Assembly: GCF_001026905.1 (NCBI RefSeq)
Contig: NZ_LAQL01000006.1
Coordinates: 124,001 to 188,000 of the forward strand
DNA length: 64,000 nucleotides
Direction of reading: 5' to 3'
Source: Kiloniella spongiae
GTDB lineage: Bacteria > Pseudomonadota > Alphaproteobacteria > Kiloniellales > Kiloniellaceae
Shown: piece by piece, positions 16,991-26,450 of the stretch
Position numbering within the stretch: position 1 is the first letter of the stretch
Layout of the letters: every line of letters starts with the position of its first letter
Made by a program: the position numbers and the translations under genes
Notes under the pieces: generated by a model
What the model was told of the DNA's origin: nothing
What the model saw: the letters and a program-made list of their open reading frames with translations, nothing else
Databases searched by the model: none

Positions 16991-17161
16991 TTAATTTTTT
17001 TCAGTTTTTTGCTTTGGCTTACTCTTCAAGCTTTCCGTCTTTGCGTTCTTACGACAATCTGCCTGTTTTACCGGATAATTACTTTTTCCCTCAATCACAT
17101 TTAACAACAGAATAAAGGGGATAAAGAATATCCACATCAGATAGTAAAACACTTTAGTCAA
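16991..17161 (-). CDS. Small single-pass membrane protein (56 aa)
   Basis: A short ORF with one hydrophobic helix (residues about 5-22, FYYLMWIFFIPFILLLNVI) and a Lys-rich soluble tail, a typical bacterial small membrane protein layout. It begins with TTG at 17161, ten bases after a GGAG ribosome site, 55 nt downstream of the gene ending at 17217 on the same strand. I do not recognise a family. A GTG three codons in is an alternative start. Confidence 0.45.
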   Translation of the reverse strand: MTKVFYYLMWIFFIPFILLLNVIEGKSNYPVKQADCRKNAKTESLKSKPKQKTEKN

Positions 17162-17216
17162 AAGAAGTGTTCTCCGGCTTGTTTCCTGAGAAAATCACAC
17201 TGAAACCTTACTCATT

Positions 17217-17621
17217 CTAAACGCTGTTAGCTGAATCAGTTTCAGTCTCTGCTTCTATCGAATATTGTCCGGCTGTTGTCTCATCGGCCAATCCCGCATG
17301 CAGGGTTAACAAAACAATTTCCGCATCAATACCATCTTCGAAAATCTTCACCATCTCTAATCGGCGCAACATTTCCTTTGCCTCTTCAGATCCGTTAAAA
17401 TCCTCAAAGTCTTCCTGTCCCAAGATACAGTAGCTCAAAAACCCGGCCAAATCATGTAAAGCAGCCTCTGGGTTATCTTTAAGTAATCCCCGGTCTTTTG
17501 CCAAACGCCATAAAGTCAGCTTTACAGCGTCGGGAACAACCGCCGTGAACGTACCTGTGCGCTTCAATCCATCATCGATCATATGGATTTCTTTTTTTCG
17601 GCCAAAAAATCCAAAAATCAT
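17217..17621 (-). CDS. Conserved-looking hypothetical protein
   Basis: 134 residues, soluble and acidic. Amphipathic helices (AVKLTLWRLAKDRGLL, LHDLAGFLSYCILG, AKEMLRRLEMVKIFEDG) lead to a disordered Glu/Thr/Ser-rich C-terminus. The first residues (MIFGFFGRKKE) are basic; an internal Met (residue 14, position 17582) is an alternative start. I do not recognise the family. It may share a transcript with the 56-residue membrane protein downstream. Confidence 0.6.
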   Translation of the reverse strand: MIFGFFGRKKEIHMIDDGLKRTGTFTAVVPDAVKLTLWRLAKDRGLLKDNPEAALHDLAGFLSYCILGQEDFEDFNGSEEAKEMLRRLEMVKIFEDGIDAEIVLLTLHAGLADETTAGQYSIEAETETDSANSV

Positions 17622-17837
17622 TACTTCGATCTCGCATCAAGGTTCATTAGAAGGGGAATCGCGCTTCTTGGGCGTTCCGCTATAAACCAAGGGTATAGAT
17701 CAAGAATCGTAAAAATGAAACTCCGGGATTACTTAGCGTTAAAAAACATCACTGAATCACATCGCAAGAGATGGTTTCCTCAAGACAGAAAGCTGGTAAG
17801 TTAGACGTAAATTTTCAAGGATTAATATTTCAGAATC

Positions 17838-18533
17838 ATGTGCGGACGCTTTGCTTTAACCACACCTATCGCAGATTTAAGCGATCTTATGGGCTTTCCC
17901 GAACGCCCGAACCTGGAAGAACGATACAACATTTGCCCGACCCAACCCGTTGCAGTTGTTATTCTAGGCTCAGATAAAAAGAAACACTTTACCCTACATC
18001 GTTGGGGATTGATTCCAAACTGGGTTAAAGAGCCGAATCTCAACAATCCGATGCACAACGCCCGCAGCGAAACCGTCAACGAAAAGCCTTCTTTCAAAGG
18101 TCCCTTTCGCGGAAGACGCTGCCTGATTCCGGCAGATGGATTTTACGAATGGCAAAGCGGAAAATCCGGTAGTCCGACTAAATCCGGCGCTTTAGGAAAA
18201 CAAGGATACTATATCGCACAAAAAAACAACGCGCCCTTTGCGTTTGCCGGCATCTGGGATGATTGGCTGGGCGCAGATGGAAGTGAAGTCCAATCCTGTG
18301 CCATTTTGACGACCGACGCCAATCATGACATTTGCCATATTCACCACCGCATGCCCGTAATCGTGCAAAGAAAAGATTACAATACATGGCTTTTCAAAGG
18401 TGGCCATGACCTGTTGAAACCCCTCCCGATCAACACCCTCAAGGCAACACCCGTTACCAACTATGTCAACAACGCCCGTAACGAGGGTCCATCTTGTCAT
18501 GAACCTCAAATTCAACAAGCACAGCTGTTTTAA
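17838..18533 (+). CDS. SRAP-family DNA-abasic-site crosslinking protein (YedK/HMCES)
   Basis: 231 residues. The invariant catalytic Cys2 is exposed after Met removal (MCGRFALT), which fixes the start. The Asn/Glu elements NARSETVNEKPSF, the GRRCLIPADGFYEW motif and the active-site histidine in IHHRMPVI are all present. SRAP proteins form a thiazolidine crosslink with abasic sites in single-stranded DNA and shield them during replication. No LexA box was recognised upstream. Confidence 0.93.
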   Translation: MCGRFALTTPIADLSDLMGFPERPNLEERYNICPTQPVAVVILGSDKKKHFTLHRWGLIPNWVKEPNLNNPMHNARSETVNEKPSFKGPFRGRRCLIPADGFYEWQSGKSGSPTKSGALGKQGYYIAQKNNAPFAFAGIWDDWLGADGSEVQSCAILTTDANHDICHIHHRMPVIVQRKDYNTWLFKGGHDLLKPLPINTLKATPVTNYVNNARNEGPSCHEPQIQQAQLF

Positions 18534-18590
18534 TCCCTTTAAGACTGTAACTTTAAATTGCTATAACAATACCGGCCACACCATGAAACA

Positions 18591-18635
18591 CCTACGGTAG
18601 GTATTGTCTGCAGGTACTGTGCGATTGTAAATCGC
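18591..18635. repeat. Two small perfect inverted repeats
   Basis: CCTAC-G-GTAGG (18591-18601) and GCGATT-GTA-AATCGC (18621-18635) lie in the 271-nt gap between the SRAP stop and the MOSC fusion start. They could be a regulator site or weak RNA hairpins in the MOSC leader; nothing identifies which. Confidence 0.4.
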
Positions 18636-18804
18636 TGGCTCTCTTCTAATCGTCGTGGACAGGCATAAATTTTCGCTCATACAGAAAATTTTTCCATCAA
18701 ATATATTTTTAAACGATATCTACCATCTAGCCCTGTTCTCCTTAGGAGCAGATCAGTATGATTAATTGTCCTTACTAATTCCCACCCCCAATAAGGCTCT
18801 TATA

Positions 18805-20718
18805 ATGTCTAAAGCAGTTGTCAGCGATCTCTTGATTTATCCCGTTAAATCTGTTGCAGGGATCTCAATGCCCAAGGCATCTGTGTTAACAGCAGGCCTG
18901 GCGGGGGATCGTCGATATCTGATCACAAAACCTGACGGCACCTTTGTCACCGGGCGAACACATCCCAAAATCACAGCGATTATCAGTATCTATCAGGGTG
19001 CGCATTTAACCCTGTCCCACGAAGACACAGAATCAATGACGCTCAATCCGGAAAGCTTCGCCGATAAATATCAAAACAGTAATATTTGGGGCACGGATCT
19101 GATCGGACAGGAATGTGGATCCCAAGCCGATAGATGGATAAGTGATCTGCTCGGTGAACCGATGAAGCTGCTTTACTTTGGGAACAAATCGGAACGCTTT
19201 ATCAAACAGCATCCGGAAAATGATGTTGGGTTTGCTGATGGCTTCCCGCTACTCATCACCGCAGAGAGTTCACTGGGTGAATTAAACAGAAGATTGCTCG
19301 CCCCTGTTTCAATGGCTAATTTTCGCCCCAACATAACAGTTAGTGGCACTCTACCTTTCGAAGAGGATGGCTGGTCCTTGATTAGAATTGGCGATGTCAG
19401 ATTCGAGTTACCAAAACCCTGCGCGCGCTGTGTCTTTACAACGGTTGATCCTTTTGCACATGCCGCAGATAAAATTCTTGAACCCTTGAAAACATTGACT
19501 GAATTCCGGCAAGTTCCAGATGGGAAAGACGTCATTTTTGGGGAAAATATGATTCCCTTGAATACAGGAACTATTCAAGTTGGTGATCCTATTGAAATAC
19601 TAAAAACAAAATCCAAACCGCATTACATTGATAATTGGGCACCCAAATCAGCACGAATGACTGCCCATTTACAGCCTAAGGCGGCGGAAACCTTTGACCA
19701 GAATCCCATATTATTAAGATGTGTGCAGGTTATTGATGAAACCAAGGATGTGAAAACCTTTAAATTCACAGCTGACCCTGTGAAGCGTTTTTCCTATCAG
19801 CCCGGACAATTCTTAACCCTTCTCATCCCAATTAACGGCGAAGTCATTAGCCGTTGCTATACTATTTCATCCACACCTTCACGCCCGGATACCATTACAA
19901 TTACGGTCAAACGGGTTAAAAATGGACGTGTTTCCAATTGGCTGCACCATCATGTAGCCGTTGGCTCTAGTGTAGAAGCGATGGGTCCGGCAGGCGTTTT
20001 TCACCTAAAAGAAAACCAGAAGAAAAAAATTCTGATGATTTCTGGTGGGTCAGGTATAACACCAATGCTTTCGATGACCCGGTTCATTACCGATACAGGG
20101 TTGGATTATGATATTCATTTTCACCACTCCAGCCACACCATTGATGATCTTATTGCCTGGTCAGAGCTATCATTACTATCAAAGCAGTTTCCCGGGTTAG
20201 AGCTTTCCTACAACACCACACAGGGCGTTCCTTCCTCCAGTTTGGCGGAACATGGTATCAAGGGACGGATCTCGCTCAAAATACTCAAAGAAGTTTGCCC
20301 GGATTATCTTGAACGCGATGTATTTGTCTGCGGTCCTGACCAGTTTATGGCCACTGTACAAACACACCTGATGGACAGCGGCCTTCCAGAAAATCAGTAC
20401 AATCAAGAAAGCTTTACTATAGAGCCAACCCTGCCTCCGGAAGATGGATCAACCGCAAGCTATTCAATCCATTTCTCCAAATCCGGTGTAACCGCAGAAA
20501 TCAAGGGAAATCAAGCTGTTCTTGATGCCGCTGAAGCTGCAGGAATTGATATTCCCTATAGCTGTCGTGGTGGTCTGTGCGGTACTTGCAAAAGCGAGCT
20601 AAAACAGGGCGAAATTACAGCGCCAAACGCTATGGCATTAAGTGAGGAAGACACAAAAAATAATCTATTCCTCGCCTGCTGTAGCTTTGCCAAGAGCGAT
20701 ATCGAAGTTGATCTCTGA
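18805..20718 (+). CDS. MOSC - flavin reductase - [2Fe-2S] ferredoxin fusion
   Basis: 637 residues from the ATG at 18805. Residues 1-275 are a MOSC_N plus MOSC domain with the molybdenum-ligand cysteine in PKPCARC (Cys206), as in YcbX and mARC. Residues ~300-530 are an FNR module (RCYTISSTP; GGSGITPML; VCGPDQFM). The last ~90 residues are a plant-type ferredoxin (CRGGLCGTC and a distal CC). The chain suggests NAD(P)H to FAD to 2Fe-2S to Moco within one polypeptide, reducing N-hydroxylated compounds. Substrate is inferred from YcbX/mARC. Confidence 0.88.
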   Translation: MSKAVVSDLLIYPVKSVAGISMPKASVLTAGLAGDRRYLITKPDGTFVTGRTHPKITAIISIYQGAHLTLSHEDTESMTLNPESFADKYQNSNIWGTDLIGQECGSQADRWISDLLGEPMKLLYFGNKSERFIKQHPENDVGFADGFPLLITAESSLGELNRRLLAPVSMANFRPNITVSGTLPFEEDGWSLIRIGDVRFELPKPCARCVFTTVDPFAHAADKILEPLKTLTEFRQVPDGKDVIFGENMIPLNTGTIQVGDPIEILKTKSKPHYIDNWAPKSARMTAHLQPKAAETFDQNPILLRCVQVIDETKDVKTFKFTADPVKRFSYQPGQFLTLLIPINGEVISRCYTISSTPSRPDTITITVKRVKNGRVSNWLHHHVAVGSSVEAMGPAGVFHLKENQKKKILMISGGSGITPMLSMTRFITDTGLDYDIHFHHSSHTIDDLIAWSELSLLSKQFPGLELSYNTTQGVPSSSLAEHGIKGRISLKILKEVCPDYLERDVFVCGPDQFMATVQTHLMDSGLPENQYNQESFTIEPTLPPEDGSTASYSIHFSKSGVTAEIKGNQAVLDAAEAAGIDIPYSCRGGLCGTCKSELKQGEITAPNAMALSEEDTKNNLFLACCSFAKSDIEVDL

Positions 20719-20727
20719 GTACATAAA

Positions 20728-21495
20728 TCAAGATACTGATAAATTCTTTAGGAAATGCTCTACAGCTTGCCAATATTCCTGATGATCAGGAAATTTTGAC
20801 CAAAGGGTTCGGGCGCCGTGTTGTCCCGCACCTTTTGGTACAAAACCAGCCTTATCAGCCACTGGAATCACCTTAAATATATCATCCCAGACCCTGATTT
20901 CCGATCTTGCTGATGTGATAAAGACTGGGATATCAATTTTCTGCGCAGATTGTTTCACCCAGTCGCCGGGCTTTCCAGATCCGGTAAAATATTCACCTGG
21001 TGAAAAACTTAAAACTGCATCAATTTTGCGTAATTTTTCGCCAGCAATATGTAAAACAAGAGCAGCAGAATAAGAACTGCCCCAAACGATGAGCTTTCTA
21101 GGTTTGTAGATCTGGTCTACATACTCAATCGCTGACAACATATCTGGCAAAGCATCAATATAATCCACCTTGGCGTTCTTTTTTAAAGCCGCAGCATATG
21201 TTTCATTATCGATCCCATTAACCTTACCACCGGAACGTTGATCAACAGCGACAACACCAAACCCAAGACTTATAAGTTTTGGGGCAATTTCCCGATATTC
21301 TCCCCTACTCCATCCCGCTTGATGGAAAAGCACAACATAGGATGCATTTTGTACGGCAGGCGCATAGTGATCAGCAGTCACCATCAACCCGTCTTCGGAT
21401 GAAAAATTAATTTTTTCCTGTGCATGCAACGATACAATCGGCCATAGAAGACACACAAGAGACGTTGCTAATACTTTGATAAATATCGCCTTCAT
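20728..21495 (-). CDS. Secreted alpha/beta hydrolase
   Basis: 255 residues with a signal peptide (hydrophobic 5-25, cleavage near LHAQ). An alpha/beta-hydrolase core follows: oxyanion region VVLFHQAGWSRGEY, nucleophile elbow WGSSYSA (G-x-S-x-x) and a C-terminal His in GQHGART. It probably acts on esters or peptides in the periplasm. It converges with the MOSC fusion (9 nt between stops). Substrate unknown. Confidence 0.78.
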   Translation of the reverse strand: MKAIFIKVLATSLVCLLWPIVSLHAQEKINFSSEDGLMVTADHYAPAVQNASYVVLFHQAGWSRGEYREIAPKLISLGFGVVAVDQRSGGKVNGIDNETYAAALKKNAKVDYIDALPDMLSAIEYVDQIYKPRKLIVWGSSYSAALVLHIAGEKLRKIDAVLSFSPGEYFTGSGKPGDWVKQSAQKIDIPVFITSARSEIRVWDDIFKVIPVADKAGFVPKGAGQHGARTLWSKFPDHQEYWQAVEHFLKNLSVS

Positions 21496-21673
21496 TAAGA
21501 TCTCAACTCTGAATTAATTGGACGTTTAATTCCTTCATTAATACAGCAATAATAATGAGATCAGAGATCAGAAAACATCACTTATCAGTGATCTCTCTTA
21601 GATAACAATTCAGACGACATATAATACTCTTCACCAAGGCTGTACTTAAAATACAAACTTGGCGAGAATCCCT

Positions 21674-23665
21674 CTAATCTTCCTGTAATGTCGAAATATT
21701 TCGGTAGAGATCCAAAGCTTCGGGGTTAGCCAGCGCTTCTTTGTTACCCACTTCGCGCCCATTGATAATATCGCGTACGGCAAGCTCAGTGATTTTACCC
21801 GATCGAGTTCGCGGGATATCTGAAACCGCAACAACCTTTGCCGGAACATGACGCGGTGTACAGCCAGTCCTGATTCTAGTTTTTATCTTCTTGATCAGCT
21901 CTTTATCAAGACTTTTTACTCCATCCTGCAAAATAACGCAAAGAACCACGCGCACATCGCCGTCCCAGTTTTGACCAACGACAATCGCCTCACGGATTTC
22001 TTCCAGTGTTTCGACCTGACGATAGATCTCAGCCGTACCGATACGAACGCCACCAGGATTGAGTGTCGCATCAGAACGGCCATGGATAATCAGGCCGCCA
22101 TTTTCTGTGATTTCCAGAAAATCACCATGGGTCCAGATATTATCAAAGCGCTCAAAATAAGCTTTGTTATAACGGGATCCGTCTTCATCGCCCCAAAAAC
22201 AGAGTGGCATGGATGGGAAGGGTTCAGTACAGACCAACTCGCCACGTTCGTTAGACCCGTCATCCGACTTGGCATCAGACACAGGCTTGCCCTCATCACT
22301 AAAGGCTGAAACAGCGCAACCCAGTGCAGGTGTTTGTATTTCGCCGCGATAGACAGCTCCGATAGGATTTCCGAGCATGAAACAGCCCAAAATATCTGTT
22401 CCGCCAGCAATGGATGCCAACTGGACATCCTTTTTCACATGTTCATAAACGAAATCAAAGCCTTCGGGTAACAGAGGAGAACCAGTTGAAAAGATCGCCC
22501 GAAGTGCTGGTAACTTATATTTATCAATCGGGCTTTCGCCTGCTTTTTTCAAGGTATCCAAATACTTTGGCGACGTCCCAAAATGGGTGATTTTTTCCTG
22601 CTCTGCCAAATCGAAAAGAATTGTCGGACTACCCGCAAATGGCGATCCATCATAACAAATCAGGGTTGCGCCACAGCCCAACCCAGCAGCGAACCAGTTC
22701 CACATCATCCACCCGCAGGTGGTAAAGTAAAACAGGCGATCATTTTCTTTCAAATCACCGTGGAACTTGTGCTCAACCAACTGTTTCATTAGCGCGCCAC
22801 CTGCACGGTGAACAATACACTTGGGCGCCCCTGTGGTTCCGGAAGAGAACATAATATACAGGGGATGATCAAAACCCTGTCTGGAAAAGGCTATTTCAGC
22901 TGGCTCGAAAGGATTGACAAAATCCCGCATATCCACGGCATTGTCCAATCCCGATAAATCCAGATTCTCGCCCGACCAGGAAATCACAACGACCTTTTCA
23001 AGCGCAGGGATTTCTTTCACCACATCGGTCACTTTGCCAAGAACGTCGTGATTTTTTAGGTTATAATCATAACTATCGGGCGCAATCAAAACTTTCGGAG
23101 CAATCTGACCAAAGCGATCTAAAATCCCTTGAGCACCAAAATCCGGTGAGGCCGAGGACCAAACACCACCGATAGCAGTCGTCGCAAGCATGGCAACGAT
23201 GGCTTCGGGCATATTCGGCATTAGTCCAGCAACACGATCGCCCGGCTCCACACCCTGCGCTTTCAACGCTTGTGCAAGGCGGGAAACTTCATTGTACACC
23301 TCATCCCGGCTCAGTGATCTCTGCCGTCCTTTTTCTCCCCAGAAAACAAGGGCTTCCTGATCGCCACGATACCGTAACAGGTTCTCTGCAAAGTTAATTT
23401 TCGATTGCGAGAACCACGCGCTCGCCTTGATATCCTGATCATTGCGCGTGTAGATATGCCTGCCTTTTTCCCCGGGGAGATCAAAATAATCCCACGCTGC
23501 GGACCAAAAATCAGCGATATGCGATACAGACCATTGATGCAGACCAGCAAAATCATTCACCTTTGCTCTGTCCTGTTGATCCAGCCAGGTCATAAAATCA
23601 GTGACGATCGCATTTTGCACACGATCTTCGCTTGGTACCCATTGAGGTTTGGTCACAGAAGTCAT
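21674..23665 (-). CDS. aacS: Acetoacetate-CoA ligase
   Basis: A 663-residue ANL-superfamily ligase. The AMP-binding P-loop is MFSSGTTGAPK, the adenine motif is TCGWMMWN and the C-terminal hinge and lysine region is PRTRSGKITE. The N-terminus (WSVSHIADFWSAAWDYF) and the C-terminal part match acetoacetyl-CoA synthetase rather than acetyl-CoA synthetase. It activates acetoacetate for central metabolism or polyhydroxybutyrate turnover. It is alone on its strand; the LysR gene 184 nt upstream could regulate it. Confidence 0.92.
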   Translation of the reverse strand: MTSVTKPQWVPSEDRVQNAIVTDFMTWLDQQDRAKVNDFAGLHQWSVSHIADFWSAAWDYFDLPGEKGRHIYTRNDQDIKASAWFSQSKINFAENLLRYRGDQEALVFWGEKGRQRSLSRDEVYNEVSRLAQALKAQGVEPGDRVAGLMPNMPEAIVAMLATTAIGGVWSSASPDFGAQGILDRFGQIAPKVLIAPDSYDYNLKNHDVLGKVTDVVKEIPALEKVVVISWSGENLDLSGLDNAVDMRDFVNPFEPAEIAFSRQGFDHPLYIMFSSGTTGAPKCIVHRAGGALMKQLVEHKFHGDLKENDRLFYFTTCGWMMWNWFAAGLGCGATLICYDGSPFAGSPTILFDLAEQEKITHFGTSPKYLDTLKKAGESPIDKYKLPALRAIFSTGSPLLPEGFDFVYEHVKKDVQLASIAGGTDILGCFMLGNPIGAVYRGEIQTPALGCAVSAFSDEGKPVSDAKSDDGSNERGELVCTEPFPSMPLCFWGDEDGSRYNKAYFERFDNIWTHGDFLEITENGGLIIHGRSDATLNPGGVRIGTAEIYRQVETLEEIREAIVVGQNWDGDVRVVLCVILQDGVKSLDKELIKKIKTRIRTGCTPRHVPAKVVAVSDIPRTRSGKITELAVRDIINGREVGNKEALANPEALDLYRNISTLQED

Positions 23666-23849
23666 ATCGCCTGTCGCTCCCTGAATTTTTTTATTTGTCG
23701 ATTTTGACTAGCGATCATTTATGCTGCACCGCACACCGACCGTCAAGGGATGGGATATAAATGCGCATTTGGGGAGTATAATAATTAGAAACACAGTACG
23801 AGAGATGCGGCATGTAAAAGACGAGCAAATTTAATCAACGCCTGGCTTC

Positions 23850-24716
23850 TTATTCCTGATGAATTTCATCCATTGATGCCGTGATATAGTTGACTAACCG
23901 TAATCCAGCCTCGGTTAAATCTCCCTGACGATAAAACAGGCCAACTTCCACATCTGCCAACCCCGGATAGCCGCTTTCCATTGGCACAACTTCCAGACTG
24001 TCGGGCACCGTTTTTTCGGACAAGACCGTCAATCCCAAACCAGCCTTTACCGCTGCTTCAATGCCAGATTGGCTGGGGCTGGAATAGGATATACGCCATT
24101 TTTTCCCCGCTCTGTTCAAGGCATCAACTGATCGTTGCCGATAGATGCACCCTTGCGGGTAAACAATTAAAGGCAAAGTATCTTGAGTTAACAAGGCAGT
24201 ATCACCATTCCCAACCCATGCCAGGCGATCAGACCACGTTTTTGCCAGGGATGGTGACGGTGTATCCGAACAAAGCGCAATAACAACGTCATAATCATTC
24301 TTATCCACGGCTTGAATGAGGTCACGGCTGATCCCACAATCGACTTCCAACGTGATCCCGTCGTGAGCACTGGTAAATCCACCAAGAATTGTCGGCAGCA
24401 AAGAAACCGCAAAATCATTTGGCAACCCAACCCGAACCACGCCCCCGACTTTCGGTGTTTTCAATCTGGAAATGACCTCATCATTTTGCGCGAGAATTTG
24501 CTTGGCATACCCACGCAAAATTTCCCCCTCTTCAGTGAGTGTAATCTTTCGCCCGCTCCGATTAAAAAGTGATATTTGCAACAGATCTTCCAACCGTTGC
24601 AGCTGAAGACTAATCGCAGGTTGAGAGCGCCCCAATGTCTCTGCAGCACGGGTTATACTTCCCAAATCATTCACAGTCGAAAAGGTACGCAGAAGATCTG
24701 TGGGAATATTAATCAT
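23850..24716 (-). CDS. LysR family transcriptional regulator
   Basis: 288 residues: an N-terminal winged HTH (SITRAAETLGRSQPAISLQLQRLEDLL) and a periplasmic-binding-like effector domain (VGLPNDFAVSLLP). The HTH and the NDFAVSLLP stretch recall the LrhA/HexA-like subgroup. It is on the same strand as aacS. Inducer and targets unknown. Confidence 0.9.
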   Translation of the reverse strand: MINIPTDLLRTFSTVNDLGSITRAAETLGRSQPAISLQLQRLEDLLQISLFNRSGRKITLTEEGEILRGYAKQILAQNDEVISRLKTPKVGGVVRVGLPNDFAVSLLPTILGGFTSAHDGITLEVDCGISRDLIQAVDKNDYDVVIALCSDTPSPSLAKTWSDRLAWVGNGDTALLTQDTLPLIVYPQGCIYRQRSVDALNRAGKKWRISYSSPSQSGIEAAVKAGLGLTVLSEKTVPDSLEVVPMESGYPGLADVEVGLFYRQGDLTEAGLRLVNYITASMDEIHQE

Positions 24717-24884
24717 GGTGTGAAAAACACATTATCAGACTCTCTCGATCAAACTCGCAAAAATTAAGATCCTGAACTCGTTTTACAGGTAAGACAAAGC
24801 TTATCAATATTTCATGAAAGGGACAAAGCCTGTTAACAGTACGGGCGTTTTTCATACCCAAGAACAATATCGAGAACCGGGATA

Positions 24885-25802
24885 TCATCCCCAGGATATA
24901 GCGCCTGATGTTGACAAGACTCCTCTGGCCGAAGTCATCTGCTGTAGCTTCTCTGGATGTCGCATAATGTATATCTGGCTTATCTTGTCTTTTGCGTCAT
25001 ACCCAAATGATAGGGCAGCGTGAACATTACCTTCATCCACGATTAACAATGCCAAAGTACCATTCAGCACTTGAGTCCTAATCGTCATTTCACTCCATGC
25101 ATGAGATAAAATATCTTGAACAAATCGACAGATCGCATCATCGCCAACAATTACATCCCGAACAGCCTGCACCTTGCCACCACTATCCGCGCGTAAGTCG
25201 CTATCTGCCCGTAACATCGTTCCTAGAATCTCAACATCCCCGGTTTTGATCGCTCCTTGAAAAGCTTTTAACAGTTTTTCCTGATGCTGTTTTTCCGGAA
25301 CATGCCGCACATTGTTTTTCGCTACATACTCACGGGCGCGTGCAGCCAACTTCCGACAATTCGCCGATTGCATATCCAGAATGCGTGCAACCTCGTCAAA
25401 TGACACCGAAAACACGTCGTGTAACAGATATGCAGCCCGCTCCTTGGGTGTCAGCCTTTCAAGCAAGAGAAGAAAGGCTGTTGTCAAAGACGAGGCAATT
25501 TCCAACTGTTCTTCTGCGCTGGCTTCAAATTCCGTTTGAATTTGATCTGGTATCCACGACCCAATGTAATCTAGTTTTTGGCGATTGGCAGACTTCAGTT
25601 GGTCCAAACAACGGTTTGTACAAACACGAGACAACCAACCGGCAGAATTCTCTATTTCCGGGCCAGAATAAGAAACCCATTTCAGATAGGTATCTTGCAC
25701 AATATCCTGTGCATCACTGACGGAACCTAACAAGCGATACGCGAGCCCCGTAAGCCGGGGTCGTGATTGCTCAAATATATCTGTTTTGTTTTCAAGCGTC
25801 AT
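24885..25802 (-). CDS. ECF41-type RNA polymerase sigma factor with SnoaL-like tail
   Basis: 305 residues. Sigma region 2 (RLLGSVSDAQDIVQDTYLKW) and region 4 (LTPKERAAYLLHDVFSVSFDEVA) are followed by a ~130-residue SnoaL-like extension. Two ECF41 marks are visible in the tail: DSGGK at 206-210 (canonical DGGGK) and HPEKL at 282-286 (canonical NPDKL). ECF41 sigma factors have no anti-sigma; the tail modulates activity. The gene follows an AhpD-like gene by 15 nt, the usual ECF41 partner, behind an ECF41-type promoter. Confidence 0.92.
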   Translation of the reverse strand: MTLENKTDIFEQSRPRLTGLAYRLLGSVSDAQDIVQDTYLKWVSYSGPEIENSAGWLSRVCTNRCLDQLKSANRQKLDYIGSWIPDQIQTEFEASAEEQLEIASSLTTAFLLLLERLTPKERAAYLLHDVFSVSFDEVARILDMQSANCRKLAARAREYVAKNNVRHVPEKQHQEKLLKAFQGAIKTGDVEILGTMLRADSDLRADSGGKVQAVRDVIVGDDAICRFVQDILSHAWSEMTIRTQVLNGTLALLIVDEGNVHAALSFGYDAKDKISQIYIMRHPEKLQQMTSARGVLSTSGAISWG

Positions 25803-25817
25803 ATGGACATTCTCATA

Positions 25818-26276
25818 TCAATGCTTGGATATCTGTATACGGTTCCACAGATTAATCATCCCGATATCTGTCGTAATTAATGTAATTTCCTTGTCAGAAA
25901 AATGTTGTCGCAAATCAGAACGAAGTTTCGCATAATTTGTTTTCGGATCAAATATTGTCAACGCTTCGGTCCAAGCCAACGCAACCCTTTCGGCTACTGA
26001 AAATACGTCCACATGGCGCCAGACAATCACTTTATCCAGCTTGTCCTGGCTAACTCCGGCTTTCCGAGCGTCAGATGTATGCATGTCTACACAATAGGCG
26101 CATTGATTTATTTGAGACGCCCGTAACTCAATAAGTGCAGAAAGAGAATGCTCTAAACCACGTTCAGCCATCATCACATGAACCTGACCTAAATACCCGA
26201 TCAGCTTGGGGTCATTTTTTTCATGTATAACAGGTTTTTCAGATGTCAGAGATACAGAAGAAGTTGCCATCGTCAT
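25818..26276 (-). CDS. AhpD-like / carboxymuconolactone decarboxylase family protein
   Basis: 152 residues with the AhpD redox motif C59-A-Y-C62-x-x-x-H66 preceded by the conserved glutamate (IELRAS). Such proteins act as alkylhydroperoxidases or thiol-dependent reductases. The start has a strong ribosome site (AAAGGAAAT). It is the first gene of the sigma-factor operon and matches the 'COE' partners (carboxymuconolactone decarboxylase, oxidoreductase, epimerase) that define ECF41 loci, so it is the likely regulated target. Confidence 0.9.
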   Translation of the reverse strand: MTMATSSVSLTSEKPVIHEKNDPKLIGYLGQVHVMMAERGLEHSLSALIELRASQINQCAYCVDMHTSDARKAGVSQDKLDKVIVWRHVDVFSVAERVALAWTEALTIFDPKTNYAKLRSDLRQHFSDKEITLITTDIGMINLWNRIQISKH

Positions 26277-26314
26277 ATTTCCTTTGTTCTTTTTGATGTT
26301 GCTTTCAGGAATAT

Positions 26315-26341
26315 GACGCTTAAAGAGCTCTTAATGTGACA
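26315..26341 (-). promoter_or_regulatory. ECF41-type promoter
   Basis: On the minus strand TGTCACA (26341-26335) is followed by a 16-nt spacer and CGTC (26318-26315). This is the -35/-10 pair reported for ECF41 sigma factors (TGTCACA, about 16 nt, CGTC). It lies 39 nt upstream of the AhpD-like start, so the operon should be autoregulated. The spacer contains the self-complementary AAGAGCTCTT. Confidence 0.85.
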
Positions 26342-26365
26342 TCGATTATTAAAATATCTATGCAA

Positions 26366-26395
26366 AAGAAAACCCGGCACAAATATGCCGGGCTT
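26366..26395 (-). terminator. Terminator of the creatinase gene
   Basis: Arms CCCGGCA (26373-26379) and TGCCGGG (26386-26392) form a 7-bp GC stem with a 6-nt loop. On the minus strand it is followed by TTTTCTTTT. It separates creatinase from the ECF41 operon promoter. Confidence 0.8.
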
Positions 26396-26450
26396 AAAGT
26401 TTGAGATATCAAAACCTCCAAAATGGAGTGTTTCAATCAGGGGAAGATCT

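Noticed and set aside
18534..18804. Molybdenum-cofactor riboswitch in front of the MOSC fusion
   Set aside because: Only two short unrelated hairpins are present; the Moco aptamer layout could not be fitted.
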